DNA of 64,000 bases from CAVUNY01 sp963843535 (GCA_963843535.1 CAWJKU010000002.1:310001-374000); one strand, 5' to 3'. Positions 34,885-44,411 are shown, numbered from the stretch's first letter. Notes: generated by a model not told the origin, from the letters alone. Numbers and translations: made by a program.

Positions 34885-36477
34885 GTGCGGTTTCTTCGTT
34901 TATTTTGCTTTTGCGGTATCCTGCTCACAAGTTTGATATTCGAAGCATGTGTTCCAGATGCTCGACCAATGCCATCTCCAACACCTCAACCAGAAATTGC
35001 CACTCTGCCCACCTCCGTTATTAATCAAGAGATCACCCCCCAATCTACCGATCCAGCAGTCCTGAATGCTTGCCCGGTCGATGAACAAGCTCGAGCAATG
35101 CGCGCCAGCCAGATTCCAGACTGGCAGCGCATCGGTATTTCTACCTGTTATCTGCTGACTTTGGATCTATCAGACTCTTCATCGGTCTATTCAGGAACCG
35201 AAACCGTCGTCTTTCATAATCAAACGGGTAATTTGCTGAACGAAATTGTGATGCGAGTGTTTCCCAATGCTTCAAATATCTACAATGGAAAATTGACCAT
35301 CCATTCTGTAAAGATAGATCAGAAAGACGCAGTGTATGAATATTTTCTATCAGACCAATCTGCCCTGCGCATAAAATTAAACCAACCCTTGCTGCCTGGC
35401 AAAATTGTGCGGATCGAGCTGACATACGGCATAGAAATGCCCCTGGATTTTGGATCAAGCCTTTCCTATGGCATATTCAGCCAATCCAGTAACGGCCCAG
35501 CATTAAATTTAGCGAATTGGTATCCTATTCTGGCAGTCTATGAAAGTGAAAATTGGCAGGCGGACCCGGTACTCATGGGGGGAGATGCCGTGACAAGCCA
35601 GACTGCGCTCTATAAAGTGACGATCACCGCCCCAGACTCATGGCGAATTGCTTCCACAGGCACCCAAATTAATTTAAGTGAAGAGCAGGGATTAAGTAAG
35701 CATACGTTTGCGAGCGGCCCGGTCAGGGATTTTATGATTGCCGCCAGTCCTGCCTTTGAAATGAGCCAGACGCAGGTCGATGACATTACGATCGTGCAGT
35801 GGGGGAATTTAGAAACCGAACCAGGATGGGCCAGTGCTCTGGACGATGCCCGGTCCATTTTGACATTTTACGAAAATACGTTTGGTCCTTACCCATTTAA
35901 CGAGCTTGATATCGTTGCGGCACAATTACAAAACGCCAGCGGAGTAGAATACCCCGGGCTGATTTTAATCATCGATGATAGTTACCAATCAACCCGGCAA
36001 CTCGATTTTTTGCATCTCGTGATTGCCCATGAAATTGCTCACCAATGGTGGTATTCAATCATCGGCAACGATGTTCTGCGTGATCCCTGGCAGGACGAAG
36101 CCCTGGCAACGTTCAGCAGCCTGATGTATCTTCAGTCGCTTTCCCCATCCTTTGACTTATTTGAGCGGTACAAAGCCCAGGTAGAAGATTATGACCGCTC
36201 TAATCCCGGGCAATCCATTGACCAACCACTGGATGCCTTTCAAGGACGCGTTTCAGAATATGGGATGGTTGTTTACATGAAGGGGGCTATGTTTTTAAAT
36301 GACGTGCGTAAACAGATGGGCGATATCGCATTTACTCAGGCCCTTAAGGCTTACTATCGGGAAAATCAATATCAGCTGGTTTCTCCAGTGAAGTTGTTAG
36401 AATCCTTCGCACAATCTTGCCAATGCGATCTGGACGCAATCAAGGCTGAATATGGAGTGCATACAGCTAATCCTTGA
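34885..36477 (+). CDS. M1-family zinc metallopeptidase, membrane-anchored
   Basis: Aminopeptidase N-like protein, 530 aa. The N-terminus has a hydrophobic signal ending near LIFEAC, a weak lipobox, so lipid anchoring outside the membrane is likely. The zinc site is complete: HEIAHQWW supplies HExxH, and Glu follows exactly 18 residues after the second His (DEALATF). The exopeptidase loop reads ASGVEYPG in place of GAMEN. A C-terminal ERAP-like domain is missing, so it is a short form. GTG 34885 has GGAG upstream. It overlaps the convergent gene by 11 bases. It probably trims external peptides. Confidence 0.88.
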   Translation: MRFLRLFCFCGILLTSLIFEACVPDARPMPSPTPQPEIATLPTSVINQEITPQSTDPAVLNACPVDEQARAMRASQIPDWQRIGISTCYLLTLDLSDSSSVYSGTETVVFHNQTGNLLNEIVMRVFPNASNIYNGKLTIHSVKIDQKDAVYEYFLSDQSALRIKLNQPLLPGKIVRIELTYGIEMPLDFGSSLSYGIFSQSSNGPALNLANWYPILAVYESENWQADPVLMGGDAVTSQTALYKVTITAPDSWRIASTGTQINLSEEQGLSKHTFASGPVRDFMIAASPAFEMSQTQVDDITIVQWGNLETEPGWASALDDARSILTFYENTFGPYPFNELDIVAAQLQNASGVEYPGLILIIDDSYQSTRQLDFLHLVIAHEIAHQWWYSIIGNDVLRDPWQDEALATFSSLMYLQSLSPSFDLFERYKAQVEDYDRSNPGQSIDQPLDAFQGRVSEYGMVVYMKGAMFLNDVRKQMGDIAFTQALKAYYRENQYQLVSPVKLLESFAQSCQCDLDAIKAEYGVHTANP

Positions 36478-37324
36478 AGCTGCGCCGCAGCAGCAGTAAA
36501 TAAATTCCAAAAATTATTAATCCTACCGATCCGGTATTGCCAATAAATGACAGGGCATTCCCCGGATTGCCGCCTATATATAATCCCCACCCAACAACTG
36601 CCAGCAGACCGCCAGGAATTAATGGCCACCAGGTAAATTTATGAGTTAAGATACGCGACGATATAGTAATCAAACCCCATCCCAGGGCAAACCAGACCAA
36701 CATAATCCCGGTCTCGGTCAACCCATTGATATCCCCGCTCCGTGACCACGCGAAATAAACACCTGGGGCAATTCCCAGAAGCAAACAGCCCGGAATAATC
36801 AATCCTAATAATTTCTGAAGCATCCCCCATAACAGCAAAGACGACCCCAGGCCAATTCCAACGCTTAGTACAAATGGCAAAAGCTTGACCTGTGAAAAGA
36901 TCAACGGAAGCCCGGTGGAAATTAATATAAATCCAGGCACTAACGCCCAATAGGCGGGCTCTTTTTGAGAATAGATGGTAGCGCCCAGAATCCCGATAAA
37001 ACCCGCCCCCAACCAGACGAAGAATAATCCTCCGCGAGATAAATCTGAAATCGTTATTGCACGGTTGAGCAAGAAAAAGATGCCCCATCCCAGCCCACTG
37101 ATGAGAGCTCCCGGTATAGCCAGGGTTAACCGTTTGATCTGGATCCCGCGGTACAACGCCAGAGCACTGAGGAACGGCAGCACCAATAAAGTCAGCCAGC
37201 CAGTACGCAGCCATTGATCAAGAATATATACCAGCCCCGAACCAATCAAGATAATCCCGGCTGTGCGGTAAGGATGGTTATCTGAGATGCGAGCATTATT
37301 GGAGTCGACAGGTTTGGCCTTCAA
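36467..37324 (-). CDS. Multi-span membrane protein of unknown function
   Basis: Protein of about 285 aa with roughly 9-10 hydrophobic segments and very few charged residues apart from the N-terminus. Similar stretches (PGGLLAVVGWGLYIGG and PGALISGLGWGIFFLL) suggest internal duplication. The start was set at TTG 37324 because AGGAGG stands 6 bases upstream; an in-frame ATG at 37390 would lie inside the response regulator gene. It begins 10 bases after the regulator stop, so it belongs to the two-component operon and may be sensed with, or controlled by, it. No family was recognised. Confidence 0.75.
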   Translation of the reverse strand: MKAKPVDSNNARISDNHPYRTAGIILIGSGLVYILDQWLRTGWLTLLVLPFLSALALYRGIQIKRLTLAIPGALISGLGWGIFFLLNRAITISDLSRGGLFFVWLGAGFIGILGATIYSQKEPAYWALVPGFILISTGLPLIFSQVKLLPFVLSVGIGLGSSLLLWGMLQKLLGLIIPGCLLLGIAPGVYFAWSRSGDINGLTETGIMLVWFALGWGLITISSRILTHKFTWWPLIPGGLLAVVGWGLYIGGNPGNALSFIGNTGSVGLIIFGIYLLLLRRSFKD

Positions 37325-37334
37325 ATCCTCCCTC

Positions 37335-37988
37335 CTATAATATCCCAAGCTCTTTTGCTTTAAGTGTTGCCTGCATTCGATCGCGCGCATCCAGTTTCGC
37401 CAGGATATTTGTCAGGTGGTTCTTCACAGTGCCTTCAGAAATTACGAGACGACTGGCAATTTCGCGATTGCTTAATCCCTCTGAAACGAGCCCTAATATC
37501 TCGATCTCACGCCCGCTCAACGGATTTGAACCTTCCTGGACTTGCAAAGTTGCTTTGGCCAGTCGTGAGAACTCAGCCACAACCTTGGCTGTAATTGACG
37601 GGAGCAAAAAATAATCTCCCCGGGCTGTAGCCCGGATAGCCTCATTCAATTTCTCAGAAGAAACGTCCTTTAACAAGAATCCCACGGCGCCAGCTTTTAA
37701 ACCATCGAATACCGACTCGTCGTCATCGAATGTAGTGAGAACAATCACGCGTGAATCAGGTAAAACCGATTTCAATCGTTTTGTCGCAGCCACGCCATCC
37801 ATCACTGGCATCCTGACGTCCATTAAGACCACTGTCGGTTGGTATTGCACCGCCAAACGGACGGCTTCTTCTCCGTTTGAGGCTTCTCCAACTACCTCAA
37901 AATCGGGCTGGACAGACAACAAGGTCCTTAATCCTTCGCGAAAAAGGGCTTGATCATCGGCAATAAGAATTCGGATTGGTCTTATCAT
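37335..37988 (-). CDS. NarL/FixJ-family response regulator
   Basis: Two-component response regulator, 217 aa. The receiver domain has the acidic pair Asp11-Asp12, the phospho-acceptor Asp57 in VVLMDVRMPVMDG, and Lys in FLLKDVSSEKL. The C-terminal LuxR-type helix-turn-helix is typical: LSGREIEILGLVSEGLSNREIASRLVISEGTVKNHL. It should bind DNA as a dimer when phosphorylated by the kinase encoded just upstream, whose stop overlaps its start by 4 bases. Target genes are unknown; the downstream membrane protein gene is one candidate. Confidence 0.95.
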   Translation of the reverse strand: MIRPIRILIADDQALFREGLRTLLSVQPDFEVVGEASNGEEAVRLAVQYQPTVVLMDVRMPVMDGVAATKRLKSVLPDSRVIVLTTFDDDESVFDGLKAGAVGFLLKDVSSEKLNEAIRATARGDYFLLPSITAKVVAEFSRLAKATLQVQEGSNPLSGREIEILGLVSEGLSNREIASRLVISEGTVKNHLTNILAKLDARDRMQATLKAKELGIL

Positions 37989-39163
37989 CCCGGTAATACG
38001 ATCTCCAAACGAAAGCCTTGATCTCGCGCGGTATGAATCCTCATTTCTCCATTTAACAAGTTTACGCGTTCGCGCAGCCCCAATAAACCATACCCCCCAT
38101 CTAATTCATCTGCGCCGATGCCATTGTCCTGCACAGAAAAGTGGATATTCTGTGGATCCTGGTAATCAAGGCCTATCCAGGCTTGAGAGGCTTGCGAATG
38201 TTTACAAATATTATTGATGCTTTCTTGGGCTGCTCGATAAAGTGTCAATTGCACCTGGGGGGTTATTGAACGCGGGCTTCCTACAACTTTTATTTCCGCA
38301 TTCAGATTCATCACGCTGCAGGATTGTACAAGCTTTTCCAGCATCTCAGGCAGTGGCAAGCTGGCATCCTGAGATGCGCGCAAGGAACTTACTGACCCGC
38401 GAACATCCGTCAGAGCGTTCTCGGATAGTGCCTGAGCTTTTTCTAGCATCGATAAGGCTTTGGCGGAGTCATGCAGCATCACGGCTCTCGCGGCTTGAAT
38501 TTCCATATGGATGATGGTCAGAAAATGACCCAGCCCATCATGAATCTCGCGAGCCAGGCGATTACGCTCCCTGGTCACTGCCAATTCCTCAACCTGAACG
38601 GCATATTCTCTCAAGCGCTGGTTGGCATCCTGTAATTCCTCAACCAGACGCTCAACTTCCCTGCGGGCCTTGCCTTCGCTGACCAGGATCTGGGTAAATA
38701 CCATGATAAATATTTGGCCAGCCAGGAATATTGGCATGCTCGACCAGACTTCTGTCCAACCAGGTGAATAAGATCTCACCGAAATAACATAAATTGCCAG
38801 GATCGCAGCGTTGATTAAGTATACCCAAATTTCATCTAATAAAATCACAGCCTGTCCAGCTAGTGGAAGCAAAATTAATATGTTGAAACCTACGCCTTTA
38901 CCTAAAGAAACGATCAAGCCGCCTAACGGGATTTGAATTAAAAAGTAACCGATCCGGATCACCTTCATATTGGCATTCTTGCAGTATGCATACCCATATA
39001 TACCTATTACGATATAGGCTGAACCCAGCGTGATCATCAGTAAGATATCTACAAGCATAGCCTGGCGAAATGAGGCGAATGTGGCGAAATAAGACGCCAG
39101 CACCATCACCACAAAAGCGAGGTCTGCATTCGAACCGGGTTTTATATTCGTTGGCTGGTTCAT
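37985..39163 (-). CDS. NarX-type sensor histidine kinase
   Basis: Membrane sensor kinase of about 392 aa. Six or so hydrophobic segments (residues 15-165) form an integral sensor without a large outside loop. A coiled linker (RREVERLVEELQDANQRL) leads to the HisKA_3 dimer domain with His in LAREIHDGLGHFLT, and the ATPase domain with AAQESINNICKHS (N box), DNGIGAD and GYGLLGLRERV. The start is uncertain: the frame is open to GTG 39274, but a TATAAT at 39177-39182 lies 13 bases before ATG 39163, which favours the shorter form. It overlaps its regulator by 4 bases. Confidence 0.88.
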   Translation of the reverse strand: MNQPTNIKPGSNADLAFVVMVLASYFATFASFRQAMLVDILLMITLGSAYIVIGIYGYAYCKNANMKVIRIGYFLIQIPLGGLIVSLGKGVGFNILILLPLAGQAVILLDEIWVYLINAAILAIYVISVRSYSPGWTEVWSSMPIFLAGQIFIMVFTQILVSEGKARREVERLVEELQDANQRLREYAVQVEELAVTRERNRLAREIHDGLGHFLTIIHMEIQAARAVMLHDSAKALSMLEKAQALSENALTDVRGSVSSLRASQDASLPLPEMLEKLVQSCSVMNLNAEIKVVGSPRSITPQVQLTLYRAAQESINNICKHSQASQAWIGLDYQDPQNIHFSVQDNGIGADELDGGYGLLGLRERVNLLNGEMRIHTARDQGFRLEIVLPG

Positions 39164-39337
39164 GTTCGTCGCGGCTATTATAGCATTTTCAACATCGTAG
39201 AAACCTTCGAACGAGTCATGTCTTTGCGATAGGGTCACAGTCAAAACCAGGACTGGTACTATGACCTGCTTCACTTTTAAATTACCCTTACTTTCTGTAA
39301 ACTAAAAATACTTTACCCTCATGAATTGGAGAAGTGC

Positions 39338-40894
39338 ATGAATGTCTTAATGATCTATCCCGAATTTCCCGATACATTTTGGAGCTTTAGACATGCTTTA
39401 AGTTTCATAAACAAGACCGCCGGCAACCCGCCGCTGGGATTATTGACCGTCGCGGCCTTGCTCCCGGATTCCTGGAATAAGCGTTTGATCGATTTAAACG
39501 TGTCGCCTCTGGGCAAAGCAGATATGGATTGGGCCGATTTAGCCATGGTGAGTGCCATGGATATCCAGCGTGAATCGGTGCGCAAAGTCATTAATCGCTG
39601 CAAGCAGAACGGTCTCAAGGTGGCGGCTGGCGGTCCGCTGTTCACCGAGGATTACCAGGATTTTCCCCAGGTCGATTATTTTATTTTGAATGAAGCGGAA
39701 ATTACGATCCATCAATTTATTAATGATATTGAAAGTGGAAGCCCACAGCATATTTATTCCACAACCGAATACGCGGATATTTCCCAAACACCGATCCCAA
39801 ATTGGAACCTGTTGCAATTAAAGAGCTATGACAGTATGGCCATCCAATTTTCTCGCGGTTGTCCATATAACTGCGATTTTTGCAACGTGACGGCTTTACT
39901 CGGGCACCGGCCGCGCACAAAAACTGCCGCGCAATTAATCGCCGAGCTAGACAGCCTATACCAGCTGGGATGGCGGCGGAATATCTTTATCGTCGATGAC
40001 AATTTCATCGGGAATAAACGCATCCTGAAGGAAGAAGTGCTGCCTGCAATAATCGAATGGAGAAAAGGAAAAACGGGCTGCCTTTTCATCACTGAAGCAT
40101 CCATTAATTTGGCGGATGATGAGAAATTGATGGAGTTAATGAAGCAGGCGGGATTTACCCAGATATTCATCGGAGTAGAAACTCCAGACGAAGAAAGTCT
40201 GACAGAATGCCATAAGACACAGAACCGCAATCGAGACCTCGTAAAAAATATCCACTCACTCCAAAACCACGGATTTCAAATTATGGGTGGCTTTATTGTC
40301 GGTTTCGATAGCGATACCCCATCCATCTTTGACCGGCAGGTAAAATTTATTCAAGAATCTGGCATTGTCACAGCGATGGTCGGCTTGCTCCAGGCGCCGT
40401 TAAATACACAGCTGTTTAAACGGTTACAATCCGAGAACAGGATCGTGAAAGAATTTTCAGGTAATAATACTGACGGCACCTCGAATATCATCCCAAAAAT
40501 GGATCCGGATGTTCTCCGTAACGGTTACCAGCGCTTGTTACACCAGATCTATTCACCGCGCCTCTTTTATCAGCGCGTGAGGACCCTTCTTAAAAATCTC
40601 AATCCGGCACGAGCCACCGTTCATCTGGAGTGGGCCGAAATTCAGGCATTCTTCCGCTCCGTCTGGCGCTTAGGAATCCTGGGGGAAGAACGGTGGGAAT
40701 ACTGGAAGTTGGTGTTCTGGTCTGTTTTTTCCTGCCCTGATAAATTCCCATTGGCGATAACAATGACAATTTATGGATACCATTTTCGCAAAGTCAGCCA
40801 GCTTCATGTTCTGGAGCAGGCGCGCCAGACGGTGAATGCCTTGACTGCCATCACAGCGGCTCCTACCCGTTCGGCGCAGACGGCCGTCGATTAG
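39338..40894 (+). CDS. B12-binding radical SAM protein (HpnP/BchE-like, DUF4070 type)
   Basis: Protein of 518 aa. The N-terminal cobalamin-binding-like domain has PPLGLLTVAALLPDSW and DLAMVSAMDIQ. The radical SAM cluster motif is RGCPYNCDFCN (Cys-x3-Cys-x2-Cys). After the barrel comes a DUF4070-like tail (SPRLFYQRVRTLL). This layout matches HpnP, which methylates hopanoids at C-2, and related enzymes. No hopanoid genes are nearby, so the substrate is open. ATG 39338 was chosen as GGAG lies 6 bases upstream. A strong terminator follows. Confidence 0.86.
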   Translation: MNVLMIYPEFPDTFWSFRHALSFINKTAGNPPLGLLTVAALLPDSWNKRLIDLNVSPLGKADMDWADLAMVSAMDIQRESVRKVINRCKQNGLKVAAGGPLFTEDYQDFPQVDYFILNEAEITIHQFINDIESGSPQHIYSTTEYADISQTPIPNWNLLQLKSYDSMAIQFSRGCPYNCDFCNVTALLGHRPRTKTAAQLIAELDSLYQLGWRRNIFIVDDNFIGNKRILKEEVLPAIIEWRKGKTGCLFITEASINLADDEKLMELMKQAGFTQIFIGVETPDEESLTECHKTQNRNRDLVKNIHSLQNHGFQIMGGFIVGFDSDTPSIFDRQVKFIQESGIVTAMVGLLQAPLNTQLFKRLQSENRIVKEFSGNNTDGTSNIIPKMDPDVLRNGYQRLLHQIYSPRLFYQRVRTLLKNLNPARATVHLEWAEIQAFFRSVWRLGILGEERWEYWKLVFWSVFSCPDKFPLAITMTIYGYHFRKVSQLHVLEQARQTVNALTAITAAPTRSAQTAVD

Positions 40895-40910
40895 GCGCAG
40901 GCGTGGTCAA

Positions 40911-40957
40911 AATAAAGAACAGCGTGGTTGGCCAACCACGCCGTTCTTTATTTTTTT
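40911..40957. terminator. Bidirectional terminator after radical SAM gene
   Basis: Long near-perfect dyad: AATAAAGAAC, one mismatch, GCGTGGTTGGCCAACCACGC, then GTTCTTTATT and T7. It separates the convergent radical SAM and transporter genes. Confidence 0.95.
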
Positions 40958-40965
40958 GAAAAATT

Positions 40966-41703
40966 TTACGGCACAAAGGGGTTAAAATTCGTTTTACGGT
41001 CGTAGTAATCTTCGTTCTCGCTTTTTTTCAAGAAGCCGACCACGGCGTATGTGACCGGAGTCATTAGCGCCTCTATTCCAACTTTAAAAATGTAATTGGT
41101 CACAACCAGCGTCCAAAACAATTCCCACGGAAAGACTCTAAACAGGCTCGCGATGAAAATAAAGATTATAGAATCAATGCCTTCGCCAACTAACGTGCTT
41201 CCGATCGTGCGGGTCCACAACCAGCGCCCTTGAGTTAAAACCTTCATTTTCGCCAGAACAACTGAATTGCTGAATTCACCGCTAAAATAAGCCGCCAGGC
41301 TGGCGATCACGATCCCGCCGCTGCTCACCCCGCCCAGCACCTTATCAAACGCATCCTGTCCTACGCCAGCCGCCCAGGTCGCTTCACCGGGCATGATCCT
41401 CACCAGCCACAGGATAATTGCACTAAAACCCAGGCAGAAGAATCCCATCCAAATGACTCGCCTGGAGCGGCGGTAACCATAAACTTCAGTTAAAACATCG
41501 CCAAAGATATAGCTCAATGGAAATAATATTGTACCCGCATCAAAAGCCAGGGGCAGGTTAAAAAGAGATACCCCCCAATCCACAATTTTCGCGGAAGATG
41601 CGATATTACTCACAATTAACACGGTCACAAAAAGAGCCATAACAATATCAAAATATCGAAAAGACCGTTCCTGGGTTGTCTTCTTAAAACCTGTGTCCAT
41701 CAT
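40966..41703 (-). CDS. Queuosine precursor transporter, VUT/YhhQ family
   Basis: Integral membrane protein of 245 aa in the VUT family (PF02592), thought to import queuosine precursors for tRNA modification. Segments that match are FDAGTILFPLSYIFGDVLTEVYGYRRSRRVIW, LAAYFSGEFSNSVVLAKMKVLTQG, and RTIGSTLVGEGIDSIIFIFIA. About six membrane helices are visible. ATG 41703 or 41700 may start. No preQ1 riboswitch was recognised in the 5' region and no queuosine synthesis genes are nearby, so the cargo is inferred from the family only. Confidence 0.9.
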   Translation of the reverse strand: MMDTGFKKTTQERSFRYFDIVMALFVTVLIVSNIASSAKIVDWGVSLFNLPLAFDAGTILFPLSYIFGDVLTEVYGYRRSRRVIWMGFFCLGFSAIILWLVRIMPGEATWAAGVGQDAFDKVLGGVSSGGIVIASLAAYFSGEFSNSVVLAKMKVLTQGRWLWTRTIGSTLVGEGIDSIIFIFIASLFRVFPWELFWTLVVTNYIFKVGIEALMTPVTYAVVGFLKKSENEDYYDRKTNFNPFVP

Positions 41704-41834
41704 CCACCTGGCAAATTATATTCTTGAGCATTTACATATACATATAGCACCTGATTATACTTTACTCAATGAGTATCATCCAGAAATAGTCAAACAGTAT
41801 TATTTGGATAGGTCAAAAAATATGATTAAAAAAT

Positions 41835-41866
41835 AAAAAAGCCCCTTCCCATTTCTGGAAAGGGGC
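41835..41866 (-). terminator. Terminator of sugar ABC operon
   Basis: On the minus strand GCCCCTT-TCC/GG-GAAGGGGC hairpin followed by T6, 15 bases after the binding protein stop. It is oriented for that operon only. Confidence 0.9.
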
Positions 41867-41881
41867 CAGGGTGAATACGTG

Positions 41882-43384
41882 TTACTTCGGAGCGTTTTCC
41901 TTTAGAATTTTGTTTGCTTCTACTACCACACCTTTTACCAAAGCCGCAACATCTACCTTAGGATCCGCGATGACCTTGCTCATCAGATCTTTATCGATGA
42001 GCGTACGCACTGGATCATAACCAGCGACCGGGGATTCGATCTTCGCGTACTGCGCCCAATCGAACATCTTGGCGTAAGAATCTGCTACCGGACCCCAAAG
42101 CGGATCAGCTTTGAAGGCTTTGATCACAGGATCTTTAGCCGATGCACGCACAGGCAGGTAACCAGTCTGAATAGCCCAGCGTGAGGTTTGGGCGGTCTCA
42201 CCCAAGAACTTGATCACCAACCAGGCAGCCAGTTCTTGCTCAGGGGTAGTCTTGTACACAGAAACTGATGCGCCGTATAGGTTCACCGCCGGTTTACCTG
42301 AATTGGGCAGCATGGCGATATCCCACTTGAATTTAGCGCCCTTGGTTACAGTATCCCCATAGAAGGGCAACCCGGAAGACGAAGCAAATACGAATAGCAC
42401 CTGGCCATTGCCAAAACGGTTCTGTTCGCCATAACGCTCGCTGGTCGGAATTTCAATGGCGCATTTTTTCTCAAACAGGCGCTGGATCATCGACAGGGTG
42501 TCAATGCCCGCCTGGCTGTCAAACACATACGATGATCCGTCTGATGCCAGGATCTGCCCACCGCGCGAGAAAACTTGCGAGGCGAAGTTTGATGCGTCAT
42601 GCCGGAACGCCCATCCGTATTTATCCTTTTCTTGAGCAGCTTTGCAAGCCATCTCTTCAAATTGCGTCCAGTCCTTGGGGGGTTCGGTATAGCCCAGTTT
42701 GTTCAACCAATCCATATTGACGAACATCACTTCCATGGAGCGTTGAGTGGGGAACCCAAGGATCTCGCCCTTGAATTGGGGGTTCTTGTCGCTGTCGAGG
42801 AAGGCCTGGAAGTAATCTTTCTTGTCAGCATCGGACAGGCCGTATTTCGAGCTGTTAACAAAGGGTGTCAGATCAATCACCGCGTTCTGTCCACGGTAGA
42901 ACGCAGCCTGGTTCTGATACGCAACCGACATAGAAGGTGGCTGATTGGCCTGGATAGCCGCAGTTACCTTGCTGTAAACATCATTGTAGGAAGCGCCGGC
43001 GATTTCAGCTTCTGCTATGATGCCGTATGGGTTCGACTTGTTAAACTCGTCGAGCATACCTTGCAAGAAATCCTGGTCCTTTTGCGGGCGATTGTGCCAA
43101 TAAATGACCAGGGTCTTTTTCCCTGCGAGATTAATCGCATCAACCATCGCTGGGGTTGTGGGCGGATTGGCTATTTTAATTTCGGTAGGTTTAGCCGTAG
43201 CCGTCGGAGGAACTGCTGTCGGCTTTGGGGCATCCGTTGGTTTTGGGGCATCTGTCGGTTTCGGGGCAGTCGTGGCTTGAGCAGGGGCTGTCGTTGGGGC
43301 AGGCGTCGCAACCGGCGCGCAAGCAGCCAAAACCATCGACAGAGCCATAACAGCCATCAAAATTTTAACTAAATTGGAACGCAT
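41882..43384 (-). CDS. Sugar ABC transporter substrate-binding lipoprotein
   Basis: Extracellular solute-binding protein family 1, 500 aa. The signal peptide ends in the lipobox VLAAC, then a Pro/Thr/Ala linker with three DAPKPT repeats tethers the binding domain. The binding fold shows KTLVIYWHNRPQKDQDFLQGMLDEF and FPTQRSMEVMFVNMDWLNKLGY, typical of oligosaccharide or sugar-acid binders. ATG 43384 has AGGAGAG upstream; an in-frame ATG at 43438 has none. It is the third gene after two permeases, about 100 bases away. No ATPase gene is next to it, so a shared MsmK-type ATPase is likely. The substrate is unknown. Confidence 0.92.
   Translation of the reverse strand: MRSNLVKILMAVMALSMVLAACAPVATPAPTTAPAQATTAPKPTDAPKPTDAPKPTAVPPTATAKPTEIKIANPPTTPAMVDAINLAGKKTLVIYWHNRPQKDQDFLQGMLDEFNKSNPYGIIAEAEIAGASYNDVYSKVTAAIQANQPPSMSVAYQNQAAFYRGQNAVIDLTPFVNSSKYGLSDADKKDYFQAFLDSDKNPQFKGEILGFPTQRSMEVMFVNMDWLNKLGYTEPPKDWTQFEEMACKAAQEKDKYGWAFRHDASNFASQVFSRGGQILASDGSSYVFDSQAGIDTLSMIQRLFEKKCAIEIPTSERYGEQNRFGNGQVLFVFASSSGLPFYGDTVTKGAKFKWDIAMLPNSGKPAVNLYGASVSVYKTTPEQELAAWLVIKFLGETAQTSRWAIQTGYLPVRASAKDPVIKAFKADPLWGPVADSYAKMFDWAQYAKIESPVAGYDPVRTLIDKDLMSKVIADPKVDVAALVKGVVVEANKILKENAPK
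43218..43271 (-). repeat. Three 18-bp tandem repeats in lipoprotein linker
   Basis: Units at 43218, 43236 and 43254, each encoding a variant of Asp-Ala-Pro-Lys-Pro-Thr. They lie in the flexible linker after the lipobox. Copy number may vary between strains. Confidence 0.85.
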
Positions 43385-43486
43385 TCTACTCTCTCCTGTT
43401 GAAAATTGAAAAAATATGGTTGGTGACAACCGAAACACACAAATCTTTTGGATCTGTAAAACGCATCACCTCCTTAAAAAAATTGG

Positions 43487-44392
43487 TTAACCTTTAATGC
43501 CAGTACGCGCAATCCCCTCAGTAAAATACTTTTGGGTGAAAAAGTAAAAAATCAGGACCGGAAGTACGACCATCGTTGAAAAAGCCATCATCAGCTGGAT
43601 TTTCGTCCCGCCCTCTCCCACCAAAAACTGCTGTAATCCTACTGCCAACACGCGCATATTACTATTTCGCGTGACCAGCAGCGGCCATTTGAAACTGTCC
43701 CAAGACCAGATGAAGTTTAGCAAGGCAATCGTGATCACCGCCGGTTTGCTCAAAGGGATAACGATTGCGAACAGGTAACGCAGGTGACCAGCGCCATCGA
43801 TCAAGGCTGCGTCAAATAAATCCTTGGGTATTTGCATGTAAAACTGGCGCAATAAAAATATACCAAATACACTGACCATGAAAGGAATGGTTAAAGCAAG
43901 GTAGGTGTTGTACCATGTAAAGTTGTACATCATCACCAATTTTGGCACCAGGGTCAGATCATTGGGAATCATTAAAGTTGCCAAAATGAACAGAAATAAA
44001 AGGTTTCTGCCTGGAACATTTATGTAAGCGAAAGTATATGCAGCCAGAATCGAAGTAAACAACGTGCCTGCGACAATTACAACCGTAACCAGGGCGCTGT
44101 TCGCAAAATATCGAAAAAACAGAGGTACGCCCCACTGCCGATCAAATCCAATCTGCTCGATTGCATCCGGAAAATTATTCCACTGCGGCGCTTCATTGCC
44201 CAAAGGCCACCAGGGCCAAAAATTGTTGTTAATAATGCTGCCATAACTTTTCACAGCGGATAACAGCATGTAAATAAACGGAATAACCGCAATAACAGCA
44301 CCGATCGTTAAAACCACATAGATCCCGGCCCGACCCCAATTAATATGCATGCTTTGATTCATGCGGTTGGCAAATGCTTTTTCTTGAGCCAT
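43487..44392 (-). CDS. Sugar ABC transporter permease, MalG type
   Basis: Inner membrane permease subunit, 301 aa, with six predicted helices. The ATPase-contact (EAA) loop is present as DAALIDGAGHLRYLFAIVIPLSKPAV, and the N-terminal VIPFIYMLLSAVKSYGSI is typical of the second permease in carbohydrate systems. It pairs with the MalF-type permease 19 bases upstream and the binding protein downstream. The ATG at 44392 follows a GGAG site. The substrate is not told by the sequence. Confidence 0.95.
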   Translation of the reverse strand: MAQEKAFANRMNQSMHINWGRAGIYVVLTIGAVIAVIPFIYMLLSAVKSYGSIINNNFWPWWPLGNEAPQWNNFPDAIEQIGFDRQWGVPLFFRYFANSALVTVVIVAGTLFTSILAAYTFAYINVPGRNLLFLFILATLMIPNDLTLVPKLVMMYNFTWYNTYLALTIPFMVSVFGIFLLRQFYMQIPKDLFDAALIDGAGHLRYLFAIVIPLSKPAVITIALLNFIWSWDSFKWPLLVTRNSNMRVLAVGLQQFLVGEGGTKIQLMMAFSTMVVLPVLIFYFFTQKYFTEGIARTGIKG

Positions 44393-44411
44393 TTATTCTC
44401 CTCTTGACCGT

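Noticed and set aside
41704..41834. Possible preQ1 riboswitch in front of the queuosine-precursor-type transporter
   Set aside because: I looked for the short preQ1 aptamer pattern on the minus strand and did not find it.
43218..43271. Short direct repeats that could suggest a CRISPR-like array
   Set aside because: They are 18-bp in-frame units without spacers, encoding the Pro/Thr linker of the lipoprotein.
42599..43372. A 257-codon plus-strand frame antisense to the sugar-binding protein
   Set aside because: Its Arg/Trp/Gly-rich tail mirrors the Pro/Thr linker of the real gene, and it has no domain or ribosome site.
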